Source of the DNA: Sulfitobacter sp. DFL-14
GTDB lineage: Bacteria > Pseudomonadota > Alphaproteobacteria > Rhodobacterales > Rhodobacteraceae
Length of the DNA stretch: 64,000 nucleotides
Direction of reading: 5' to 3'
Assembly (NCBI RefSeq): GCF_003335585.1
Contig: NZ_QBFD01000015.1
Span: 382,304-446,303 of the forward strand
Below, piece after piece: positions 9,176 to 16,277 of this stretch (position 1 is its first letter; the number at the start of each line of letters is the position of its first letter). The notes under the pieces were generated by a model. It saw only the letters and a list, made by a program, of their open reading frames with translations. It made no database searches and was not told the DNA's origin. A program made the translations under genes and the position numbers.

Positions 9176-10030
9176 TCACTGAGAACTGTCGGGTTGCGCC
9201 AGGTAGGCCCGCCATTCCGCGACAAGACCCTGCGCCTGTCCCGCGTTAGGCGCGAATTCGACATGCTTTTCAAGTCGCTTCGTTTCCAGCTCCACCCGCG
9301 CGATTGCCGCAGGTCCGGCTTCGCGGGCAGTCCAGGCCCGACCGGCAGCATCCAGCAGCGCACCCATATGGACCACGCCGGGTGCCGCGACATTCACAAT
9401 GCCGGGCAGGTCGTCCGCGGTGCACAGACGATGTATTGCACGGGAAAGGCTTGCCGGTCCGATATAGCTGCGCGCGGGTGTCGTCCCGTCCGGCAGAACA
9501 TCAAGCTGCATACCCTCCCTCCAGCCGCCAAGGATCGCATCGGCGCCGGCGACATTGCCGATACGCAACATCGTCACCGCCTGACCGCATTCTCTGGCAG
9601 CGGCAAAGGCATCCCTTTCCATCTCCAGCTTTGCCTGTCCGTATTCCGAAGCCGGTTTACAGATCATGTCTTCGCTCAGCGGACCCTGGGCCGCACCGTA
9701 AACAGCTGCGGAAGAGGCCAGCAGAAGCCGTGGCACCTCCGCCCGGCCCGCCGCCCGGACAGCTGCGAGCGCCAATGCCGCATTGAGAGAGAGCGGATTT
9801 CCGCTGGCGGCCGCATGTGCCGGCGTGATCCCCGAAAGGCACATCACCGCACGCCGCCCTTCCATCGCCGCGCAAAGCGCCTCGGCATCCGAAAGCGGGT
9901 CGAAACTGACATATCCCGGTCGCACAGACCTGCTGTGACATAGCAGTTCCGTATCTGTCGGCCAGAAGGCCTGCACCATTCTGCCAAGACGCCCGGATGC
10001 CCCAAGCAGCAATACCCCGCTATTTCGCAT
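9176..10030 (-). CDS. SDR-family nucleotide-sugar epimerase/reductase in the polysaccharide operon
   Basis: The 284-residue extended SDR has GASGRLGR at residues 10-17 for NAD(P), LASSAAVYG for the catalytic Ser region, and YGQAK as the YxxxK active pair. It sits 10 bp upstream of the initiating transferase, as WbpV/WbpK-type genes do. I infer that it reduces or epimerises the 4-keto sugar made by the FlaA1/CapD-type dehydratase before transfer to the lipid carrier. The exact sugar cannot be read from sequence. Its start at 10030 faces the divergent Wza-type gene across a 170-bp intergenic region that probably holds promoters for both directions. Confidence 0.85.
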   Translation of the reverse strand: MRNSGVLLLGASGRLGRMVQAFWPTDTELLCHSRSVRPGYVSFDPLSDAEALCAAMEGRRAVMCLSGITPAHAAASGNPLSLNAALALAAVRAAGRAEVPRLLLASSAAVYGAAQGPLSEDMICKPASEYGQAKLEMERDAFAAARECGQAVTMLRIGNVAGADAILGGWREGMQLDVLPDGTTPARSYIGPASLSRAIHRLCTADDLPGIVNVAAPGVVHMGALLDAAGRAWTAREAGPAAIARVELETKRLEKHVEFAPNAGQAQGLVAEWRAYLAQPDSSQ

Positions 10031-10200
10031 CGTCCCGCCCGAAATCGTTGACCTGTACCTTACAGCCGGTATCTTGCCCGAAACAGATATCCAATCGCGA
10101 CCCTTTTTTATATCGCCGTGCTTTTCAACAGCCGCGTCATTGCGTATGGGAACATTGAGCCCCGGTCTGCGGGATCACAAGAAGTGAGCAGAGTAGAATA

Positions 10201-11313
10201 ATGCGCATGACTGTAAAACGGTGTTTTGGCGTCTTCCTCGCAGTGGCACTTTCAGCCTGTTCGCAACTTCCGCGCGGCGCTGCCGTACAGAACGAAATCA
10301 CCCGCAACGCGGATTCGCCAACTTCTGACATCGCGGTCTATCCGGTGACCCGCGCCTTTCTGCCCAGCGTGCAGCACTGGCCCAGCGTTGGTGAAAAGAG
10401 ACATGCCTGGATCGGAAACAGCCGCGGCTCGAACGCGCAGATCATCCGCCCCGGAGATGAACTTGCCATCCTGGTCTGGGACAGTGGCGACAATTCCCTG
10501 CTGACCTCGAACGAACAAAGGGTTGCAACACTGCCGAACATCCGCGTGTCCGAGAGCGGCTCCGTCTTCGTGCCTTACATCGGCAAGGTGCAGGTGTCGG
10601 GACGGACCCCCGACAGCGCGCGCCAACTGATCCAGCGACAGCTGGAAGCGATTGTCCCCTCGGCGCAGGTGCAGCTTTCCATGGCCGAAGGGCGCAGCAA
10701 CTCTATCGATCTTGTCGGCGGCGTAAACAATCCGGGCAACATCCTCATGCCGGACCAGAATTTCACCGTTCTGGCCGCAATTTCGGCCGGTGGCGGTGTC
10801 AGCGCGGCGCTGGATAATCCTCAGGTGAAACTGGTACGCGGCAACAACATCTATGCGACCTCGGTCAGCACGCTCTACGAAAACCCCCAGCTCGACACAC
10901 GCCTGCAAGGCGGCGACAAGGTGATCGTCGAGGCTGACAGGCGCTACTTCCTGTCGCTGGGTGCCGCCGGGCGCGAAGCACAGCACGACTTCAACCGCGA
11001 TCAAGTGTCCGCACTTGATGCCCTGGCCATCGTCGGCGGCGTCAATGACTCCCGCGCGGACCCGCAAGGCATTCTTGTCCTGCGCGAGTATCCCGCTTCA
11101 GCGGTCAGCGCAGGCGTGCGGGGCCCCCGTAAACAGCGGGTGGTCTTCACCATCGACCTGACCACGTCTGACGGCCTTTTCTCGGCGCGGAATTTCATGA
11201 TCCAGTCCGGCGACCTGGTTCTGGCGACCGAATCGAACCTGACCGATACACGCACCGTTCTTGGGCTGGTCGGGTCGGTCTTTGGTGTGGTGAACGCGGC
11301 CGGCAACCTTTAG
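10201..11313 (+). CDS. Wza-type polysaccharide export lipoprotein
   Basis: The 370-residue lipoprotein has a signal peptide ending LSACS (Cys at about residue 20). It then has a polysaccharide-export (Poly_export/PES) domain beginning IIRPGDELAILVWDSGD, followed by two SLBB-like repeats (starting near VDLVGGVNNPGNILMP and near FLSLGAAGREAQHDF). Wza proteins form the outer-membrane channel for capsule or exopolysaccharide. It is the only plus-strand gene of the block. No co-polymerase/kinase (Wzc), flippase or polymerase lies beside it, so assembly genes must be elsewhere. An alternative start two codons downstream (10207) is possible. Confidence 0.9.
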   Translation: MRMTVKRCFGVFLAVALSACSQLPRGAAVQNEITRNADSPTSDIAVYPVTRAFLPSVQHWPSVGEKRHAWIGNSRGSNAQIIRPGDELAILVWDSGDNSLLTSNEQRVATLPNIRVSESGSVFVPYIGKVQVSGRTPDSARQLIQRQLEAIVPSAQVQLSMAEGRSNSIDLVGGVNNPGNILMPDQNFTVLAAISAGGGVSAALDNPQVKLVRGNNIYATSVSTLYENPQLDTRLQGGDKVIVEADRRYFLSLGAAGREAQHDFNRDQVSALDALAIVGGVNDSRADPQGILVLREYPASAVSAGVRGPRKQRVVFTIDLTTSDGLFSARNFMIQSGDLVLATESNLTDTRTVLGLVGSVFGVVNAAGNL

Positions 11314-11329
11314 AACTGATCAAACCGGC

Positions 11330-12325
11330 TCAGGTCTGACCAGACGGCTGCCAGAACGCTTTGCCATCCACCGACTGTGCGCCGGGCGGGATGCCAAATG
11401 TGGCCCGGTAGCTTTTCGAGAAATGAGAAAGCGACCGGAAACCACAGGCAACGCAAACTTCCGTCACGCTCAGCCCCGTTTGCCGCAAGAGATGGCGCGC
11501 CTTCTCCAGCCGCAGCTGCAGGTAATAGCGCTTGGGCGACGTGTTCAGATACCGCGCGAACAGCCGCTCCAGCTGGCGGCTCGACAGTTTGACCAGTTCG
11601 GCGATCTCGTCCGGGCGTAGCGGCTCTTCGAGATTTGCCTGCATCAGCTGCAAGGCCAGCAGCAACTTTGGGTTTCGCACATCGGCACGGGGTTGCAGCG
11701 ACCTGCGCTGCGCGTGGTTTTCCGGGCGCGGCAGGGAATATACCATCTGGTCAGCCACCCATGCGGCCAGGTCCTCCCCATAGTCTGCCTGGACCCGGTG
11801 CAGCATCATGTCCATCGAAGCCGCCCCGCCTGCCGAGGTAAATATCCGCCCATCCACGGAATAGAGCGTGTCCTGCATGATGACATCGGGCAGCATCTCC
11901 GTCAGGGCGGTCTTGTACTCCCAATGGGTCGTCACACGCTTGCCGCCGATCAGCCCCGCCAGCGCCAGCGTATAGGTGCCGGAGGACAGGGCCCCGAAAT
12001 CCATGCCCTTGCGCGTCTGGCGCCGCAGCCAGTCCAGCACGGCCCGCGAACTGCCCGCCCCTGCATTTTCGCCCGCGCAAACGATCAGCGTCTCGCGCCG
12101 GTCCAGTTCGATCAGCCCCGCATCCACATTCACCTGCACCCCGTTATAGGCCGCGACGGGCTGCCCCTTTTCGGACAACAGACGCCATGAATAGAACCGC
12201 CTGCCCGAAGGATGATGATTGGCAAGCGACAGGCAATCCAAGGCACAGGCAAAGCCAAGCGTTGAAAAGCCGGGTATCAACAAGAACGCATAAGAACGCG
12301 GCAATGGATCAGGTTCAACCGACAT
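11330..12325 (-). CDS. GlxA-family AraC-type transcriptional regulator
   Basis: The 331-residue regulator has an N-terminal DJ-1/PfpI-like domain (about 10-190) and a C-terminal AraC helix-turn-helix pair (about 225-320) with the usual LSRQLERLFARYL and VTEVCVACGFRSLSHFSKSYR. The GlxA group includes regulators of glycine betaine, carnitine and arginine catabolism. In the PfpI elbow the residue that is Cys in catalytic relatives is replaced (SSGTYTLA), which suits a ligand-sensing rather than enzymatic role. It converges with the Wza-type gene, 16 bp away. The target genes cannot be read from the neighbourhood; the next minus-strand gene is the EamA transporter lying downstream of its divergent side. 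Confidence 0.88.
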   Translation of the reverse strand: MSVEPDPLPRSYAFLLIPGFSTLGFACALDCLSLANHHPSGRRFYSWRLLSEKGQPVAAYNGVQVNVDAGLIELDRRETLIVCAGENAGAGSSRAVLDWLRRQTRKGMDFGALSSGTYTLALAGLIGGKRVTTHWEYKTALTEMLPDVIMQDTLYSVDGRIFTSAGGAASMDMMLHRVQADYGEDLAAWVADQMVYSLPRPENHAQRRSLQPRADVRNPKLLLALQLMQANLEEPLRPDEIAELVKLSSRQLERLFARYLNTSPKRYYLQLRLEKARHLLRQTGLSVTEVCVACGFRSLSHFSKSYRATFGIPPGAQSVDGKAFWQPSGQT

Positions 12326-12395
12326 GGCCTCATCTTGGGCCCGGCCCTGAGCTCTGCGCGATAAGATCTGCGACAGCAGATGCCGCTTACGACAC

Positions 12396-13265
12396 TTATT
12401 GCTTTTTTTGGCGCGAAATCTGCACCGCCAGAATGCCCAGCGCCACGATCAGAACACCCAGGATGTCACTGGCGCCCAGCGGCTCGGACAGCAGCAGCGC
12501 AGCAATGGCGACACCGAAGAACGGGTTGAGGAAATGAAACGTCGCCGCCCGCGTTGCCCCCAGACGATTGACCAGCCAGAACCAGATCATCGTCGCGGCC
12601 AACCCCGGTACGAAACAGGTATAGACGAAGGCAAAGAACAGCGGCCAGCTGGGGTCCAGGCGCGGCGTCTCGAACAGCAGCGCCGCCAGCGCCAGCGCAA
12701 CACAGCCCGCCAGCATCTGCAGGCCCACGATCATCAGGAAGTTCCCGCCCGAGGTCGCGCCGCGCACCAGCAGCGTCGCTGCCGTCAGCGCCATCACGCC
12801 CAGGCCGCAAAGCAGGACGCCGGTCAGGTCCACGCCGCCGCTCAGCCGGGCGCTCATGATGATGAACACACCGACCACCCCGGCCAGCAGCCCCGCCACC
12901 CCCAGCGGCCGCAACCGTTCGCCCAGAAAGGCCCAGGCGGCAAAGCCGACCAACAGGGGCATGGTCGAGGCGATGATCGCGGCCAGGGATGCTTCGACGG
13001 TCTGCATGGCGACAAAGTTCAGGCCCAGGTAGGTCGCGTTCTGCAAGACACCGAAAACGATCGTCGCCCGCCATTGCGCCGGGGTCAGCCGCCAGCTTTG
13101 GCCCAGCGCCAGCGCGATTCCCACGCCAATCAGGCCCGAGATCAGGTAGCGCACCGAAAGCGCCCAGAGCGGTGATGCATATTCGACGATGATCCGGGCA
13201 GAGGAAAAGGCCGAGGACCACATCACGACAAAGACCAGACCCGCCAGAATTGCGCGAATATCCAT
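12396..13265 (-). CDS. EamA-family (DMT) permease
   Basis: The 289-residue protein has about ten hydrophobic segments in two EamA repeats, the drug/metabolite transporter layout. It opens with VFVVMWSSAFSSARI, a common EamA N-terminal motif, and ends with a short Lys/Gln tail (SRQKKQ). Such permeases export amino acids, nucleobases or other metabolites from the cytoplasm; the substrate is not predictable. It lies between the GlxA and MarR regulators on the same strand, with 101 bp before it to the MarR stop, so either may govern it. No unusual features. Confidence 0.88.
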   Translation of the reverse strand: MDIRAILAGLVFVVMWSSAFSSARIIVEYASPLWALSVRYLISGLIGVGIALALGQSWRLTPAQWRATIVFGVLQNATYLGLNFVAMQTVEASLAAIIASTMPLLVGFAAWAFLGERLRPLGVAGLLAGVVGVFIIMSARLSGGVDLTGVLLCGLGVMALTAATLLVRGATSGGNFLMIVGLQMLAGCVALALAALLFETPRLDPSWPLFFAFVYTCFVPGLAATMIWFWLVNRLGATRAATFHFLNPFFGVAIAALLLSEPLGASDILGVLIVALGILAVQISRQKKQ

Positions 13266-13366
13266 GTTCTGCCTTTACGTAACTGCCTCGGATCAATTCA
13301 GGGAAGGGCAACCGTGTGCCTGCGCCTCTGCATCCTGTAACAATCAGGCAAGGCAATGGCCAGAAA

Positions 13367-13804
13367 TCAATCGGTCCCTTTGCGCAAGGTCTGGATCATG
13401 CGCGCTGCAAGGGAAAGTAAATGCGGCACCTCCTTGTCATCCAGATCTGCCAGTGCTTGGTCGTTTACCCCGGCCGCCAGGGCGAGTGCGCGCTCTTCCA
13501 ACGCCTTTGCATGGGGTGTCAGGTAAATCAGTCGCGAGCGGGAATCATCAGGGTTCGGCTTGCGCTGGATCAAGCCGTCCCGCTCCATCCGCTTGAGTGT
13601 CAGCGCCAGCGTCGCCTGTTCCACGTCCACCTCCCGGACCAGTTCAGCCTGTGTCCGCCCGTCCCGCTCCCAGAGGGCGAGAAGGGTGGGAAACTGCCCC
13701 GGCGACAGGCCCAGAGGGCCGATCGCTTCGGCCAGCGCCTGCTCCATGAGGCGGGCAAGGTGATTGACCAGATAACCGGACGATTGGTCCTTGAAGTGCG
13801 ACAT
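13367..13804 (-). CDS. MarR-family transcriptional regulator
   Basis: The 145-residue protein has the MarR winged helix: helices from HLARLMEQALAEAIGPLGLSPGQFPTLLALW, recognition region ELVREVDVEQATLALTLKRMERDGLI and a wing with RKPNPDDSRSRLIYLT. MarR dimers bind palindromes and let go on binding small phenolic or oxidised ligands. It is divergent to a small ABM-domain gene. Two near-identical 12-bp palindromes lie in the 102-bp gap between them, so autorepression together with control of that gene is the simplest reading. Confidence 0.93.
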   Translation of the reverse strand: MSHFKDQSSGYLVNHLARLMEQALAEAIGPLGLSPGQFPTLLALWERDGRTQAELVREVDVEQATLALTLKRMERDGLIQRKPNPDDSRSRLIYLTPHAKALEERALALAAGVNDQALADLDDKEVPHLLSLAARMIQTLRKGTD

Positions 13805-13828
13805 GGGGAGACCCTAACCGGAATTTCA

Positions 13829-13887
13829 ACAGCATGCTATACAAAATCCTTGACCAGACACCCAGTCCAATATACATAGCATGCTAT
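13829..13887. promoter_or_regulatory. Twin palindromic operators between the MarR and ABM genes
   Basis: ATAGCATGCTAT at 13876-13887 is a perfect 12-bp palindrome. ACAGCATGCTAT at 13829-13840 differs from it at one base. Their centres lie 47 bp apart. One copy is 25 bp upstream of the MarR start codon, the other 20 bp upstream of the ABM start codon. Binding by the adjacent MarR protein is inference from position and symmetry. Confidence 0.75.
13850..13878 (+). promoter_or_regulatory. Candidate promoter of the ABM gene
   Basis: TTGACC at 13850-13855 could serve as the -35 box; after 17 bp comes TACATA at 13873-13878 (or TATACA two bases earlier) as the -10 box. The second palindrome starts inside the -10 box, so a bound repressor would block the polymerase. 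Confidence 0.5.
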
Positions 13888-13906
13888 TCAAATAAGGAGA
13901 AATCAC

Positions 13907-14275
13907 ATGTTCCGATTGATTCCACCCGCCCTCACCACAGCCATACTGATCGCAGGAGGTGCCGCCATGGCGCAGCAAACCGTTACACTCATCAACGTCT
14001 TTGAAGTGCCCGAAGAGCGCTATGAAGAAACCGTCGCCATGTGGGAAGCCGCCCGTGATGTGATGAAGGCCCAGCCGGGCTATGTCGCCACCAGCCTGCA
14101 CACCGCCCTTGATGAAGGCGCGACATTCCGACTGGTCAATATCGCCGAATGGGAAAGCCCGGCGCATTTTCAGGCAGCGGCCAAGGCACTAAAGGAAGCT
14201 GAGACGCCCAAGGTCCAGGGGCTGAAATTTCACCCGATGCTCTATCACATGCTGCGGCAGGACCCTGAAAACTGA
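13907..14275 (+). CDS. Exported ABM-domain (dimeric alpha-beta barrel) protein
   Basis: The 122-residue protein has an N-terminal signal-like segment (hydrophobic 5-20, cleavage likely after GGAAMA). A single ferredoxin-like ABM domain follows: VTLINVFEVPEERYEETVAMWEAARDVMKAQPGYVATSLHT, then FRLVNIAEWESPAHFQAAAKAL. ABM proteins include heme-degrading and quinone-forming monooxygenases and many small proteins of unknown role; no catalytic residue can be named here. AAGGAG sits seven bases before the start codon. The divergent MarR gene and shared palindromes suggest that it is induced when the MarR ligand is present. The export signal is unusual for this fold and its function is unknown. Confidence 0.82.
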   Translation: MFRLIPPALTTAILIAGGAAMAQQTVTLINVFEVPEERYEETVAMWEAARDVMKAQPGYVATSLHTALDEGATFRLVNIAEWESPAHFQAAAKALKEAETPKVQGLKFHPMLYHMLRQDPEN

Positions 14276-14279
14276 AAGA

Positions 14280-14295
14280 GCCGCCCGAAGGCGGC
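14280..14295. terminator. Hairpin between the convergent ABM and HU genes
   Basis: GCCGCC, a CGAA loop, then GGCGGC form a perfect 6-bp stem with a stable tetraloop, five bases after the ABM stop codon. Read on the minus strand the loop is TTCG and a T-rich stretch (TCTTTCAG, TTTTC) follows, so it can also end HU transcription 35 bp past the HU stop. Confidence 0.7.
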
Positions 14296-14330
14296 CCAGT
14301 CAATTGTTCAAGCCAGCGTAAGGTGACGGC

Positions 14331-14621
14331 TTAGCCGTTCACGCTGTCCTTAAGCGCTTTCGCGATGGTCATCTTGACCACCTTGTCCGCGTCTTTTTTG
14401 AATTGCTCGCCGGTGGCGGGGTTGCGCACCATACGCTCGGGGCGTTCGCGGCAATAGATCTTGCCGACGCCGGGCAGGGTCACTGCGCCGCCTGCGGACA
14501 CTTCCTTGGTGATCAGGTCGCAGACTGCTTCCAGTGCGGCGCCTGCCGATTTCTTGTCAGAACCCATCTGTTCCGCCAGCGCGGCGACGAGCTGAGTCTT
14601 TGTCATTGGTTTGGTTGCCAT
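14331..14621 (-). CDS. HU-family DNA-binding protein
   Basis: The 96-residue protein has the histone-like fold: an N-terminal helical dimer part (MTKTQLVAALAEQMGSDKKSAGAALEAVCDLI), a GVGKI turn and a beta-arm with the RNPATGE motif used to bend DNA. Three extra N-terminal residues precede the usual start, and the KIYCRERPERMVRNP arm has an uncommon Cys. It acts in the nucleoid as a dimer. GGAG lies ten bases before the start. It is flanked by its own terminator and promoter, so it is probably a single-gene transcript. Confidence 0.93.
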   Translation of the reverse strand: MATKPMTKTQLVAALAEQMGSDKKSAGAALEAVCDLITKEVSAGGAVTLPGVGKIYCRERPERMVRNPATGEQFKKDADKVVKMTIAKALKDSVNG

Positions 14622-14667
14622 GTTCTTATCTCCTTAGACTGCCCGAATTTGGGGCCTCGTGTGCAGA

Positions 14668-14696
14668 ATGTAACGTTATGTTGTGGGGCAACACAA
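14668..14696 (-). promoter_or_regulatory. Candidate HU promoter overlapping a small dyad
   Basis: On the minus strand TTGTGT (14691-14696) and TTACAT (14668-14673) are separated by 17 bp and lie about 50 bp upstream of the HU start. A 6-bp inverted repeat, GTTGTG and CACAAC (14680-14697), overlaps the -35 box and may bind a regulator. Confidence 0.4.
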
Positions 14697-14750
14697 CGCG
14701 TTGTAGGTCGAAAATCCTTATTTTCTTCGCTTTTTCGCGGTTTTTCGCCG

Positions 14751-16211
14751 TCAAAGGAAGGCCGTTTCGTCAAATGACCGCAATTTCCGGCTGTGAATCC
14801 GCTCCAGGGGGGTGCTTCGCAGCGTTTCCATGGCCCGGATTCCGATCATCAGATGGCGCGAAACCTGTGTCTTGTAGAAGTCTGACGCCATGCCGGGCAG
14901 CTTCAATTCGCCATGCAGCGGCTTGTCCGAAACGCACAAAAGCGTGCCATAGGGCACCCTGAACCGGAAACCGTTCGCGGCAATGGTCGCGCTTTCCATA
15001 TCCAGCGCGATGGATCGCGACTGGCTGAGCCGCTGCACCGGGCCGGACTGGTCGCGCAGCTCCCAGTTGCGGTTGTCGATAGTGGCCACGGTGCCGGTCC
15101 GCATGATCCGCTTCAGTTCATAGCCCTCAAGCTGGGTCACTTCGGCCACCGCCTTTTCCAGCGCGATCTGGATTTCAGCCAGCGCCGGGATCGGCACCCA
15201 GATCGGCAGGTCATCGTCCAGAACGTGGTCTTCGCGCAGATAGGCATGGGCCAGCACGAAATCGCCCAGCGCCTGGGTGTTGCGCAGCCCGGCGCAATGG
15301 CCGACCATCAGCCAGGCATGTGGCCGCAGCACCGCGATGTGATCGGTTGCCGTCTTGGCGTTGGACGGGCCGACACCGATGTTCACCAGCGTAATGCCAG
15401 ACCCGTCCGCCCGCTTGAGGTGATAGGTCGGCATCTGCGGCGTCTTGATCGTATCCGGAATGGCTGTGTCGCCATCCGTGATCTCGACGTTTCCGGTGCT
15501 GACAAAGGAAGTGTAGCCGCTGTCCGGGTCGTTCAGCTGCGCGCGGGCAAAGGCTTCGAACTCGGTCACGTAGAACTGGTAGTTGGTGAACATGACATGG
15601 CATTGGAAATGTTCGGGGGCTGTGGCGGTGTAATGGGCCAGCCGCGCCAGCGAATAATCCACGCGCTGCGCGGTAAAGGGCGCCAGCGGACGCACCCCGT
15701 CGGTTTCGACGAAGGTGCCGTTCACGATATCATCGTTTGTCGTGCTCAGGTCCGGCACGTCAAAGACATCGCGCAGGATGAAATTGCCCGCCCCTTCCTG
15801 CGGCAGGTTGATGGCAGTTTCCGAGGTGACCGCGAAATGGATCGGGATCGGCGTGTCAGAGGTGCCGATGACAACCGGTTGGCCATGGTTCTCGATCAGC
15901 AGGCCAATCTGCTGGATCAGGTAATGCCGGAACAGGTCCGGCCGCGTGATCGTCGCCGAAAATGTGCCCGGCGAGGACACATGGCCAAACGAAAGCCGGC
16001 TGTCCACATGCGCATAGCTTGAGGTGGTGAACCGCACCTCGGGGTAATAGGCGCGAATGCGGGTGCCGTCCTCCGCTACCTGTGTCACGGTTTCAAAGCT
16101 GTCGCACAGAAAGGCCGTGGCCTGATCATAAAGTGCTGTCAGCCTGTCCACGGCTGCGGTGGCATCGGTAAAGGCCTCGGCCTTCGGGGTATCTGGTGTT
16201 TTCAGTTTCAT
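14751..16211 (-). CDS. amn: AMP nucleosidase
   Basis: The 486-residue length and sequence match Amn, which splits AMP into adenine and ribose 5-phosphate in the cytoplasm. An N-terminal domain (about 1-175) is followed by a nucleoside-phosphorylase-like catalytic domain with LVNIGVGPSNAKTATDHIA and ALDMESATIAANGFRFRVPYGTLLCVSDKP, the DMESA stretch being the purine-contacting motif of the superfamily. AAGGAA lies five to six bases ahead of the start. The gene just upstream on the same strand is adenine deaminase, so adenine released here can go to hypoxanthine. The pair forms a short AMP-drain route. Confidence 0.95.
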   Translation of the reverse strand: MKLKTPDTPKAEAFTDATAAVDRLTALYDQATAFLCDSFETVTQVAEDGTRIRAYYPEVRFTTSSYAHVDSRLSFGHVSSPGTFSATITRPDLFRHYLIQQIGLLIENHGQPVVIGTSDTPIPIHFAVTSETAINLPQEGAGNFILRDVFDVPDLSTTNDDIVNGTFVETDGVRPLAPFTAQRVDYSLARLAHYTATAPEHFQCHVMFTNYQFYVTEFEAFARAQLNDPDSGYTSFVSTGNVEITDGDTAIPDTIKTPQMPTYHLKRADGSGITLVNIGVGPSNAKTATDHIAVLRPHAWLMVGHCAGLRNTQALGDFVLAHAYLREDHVLDDDLPIWVPIPALAEIQIALEKAVAEVTQLEGYELKRIMRTGTVATIDNRNWELRDQSGPVQRLSQSRSIALDMESATIAANGFRFRVPYGTLLCVSDKPLHGELKLPGMASDFYKTQVSRHLMIGIRAMETLRSTPLERIHSRKLRSFDETAFL

Positions 16212-16277
16212 ATCGGTTCCTTCTTTTGTTTTTGGGGCGGTCCTGCCCTCGTTTCCCGGCGTGATAGCTGCGCGATG

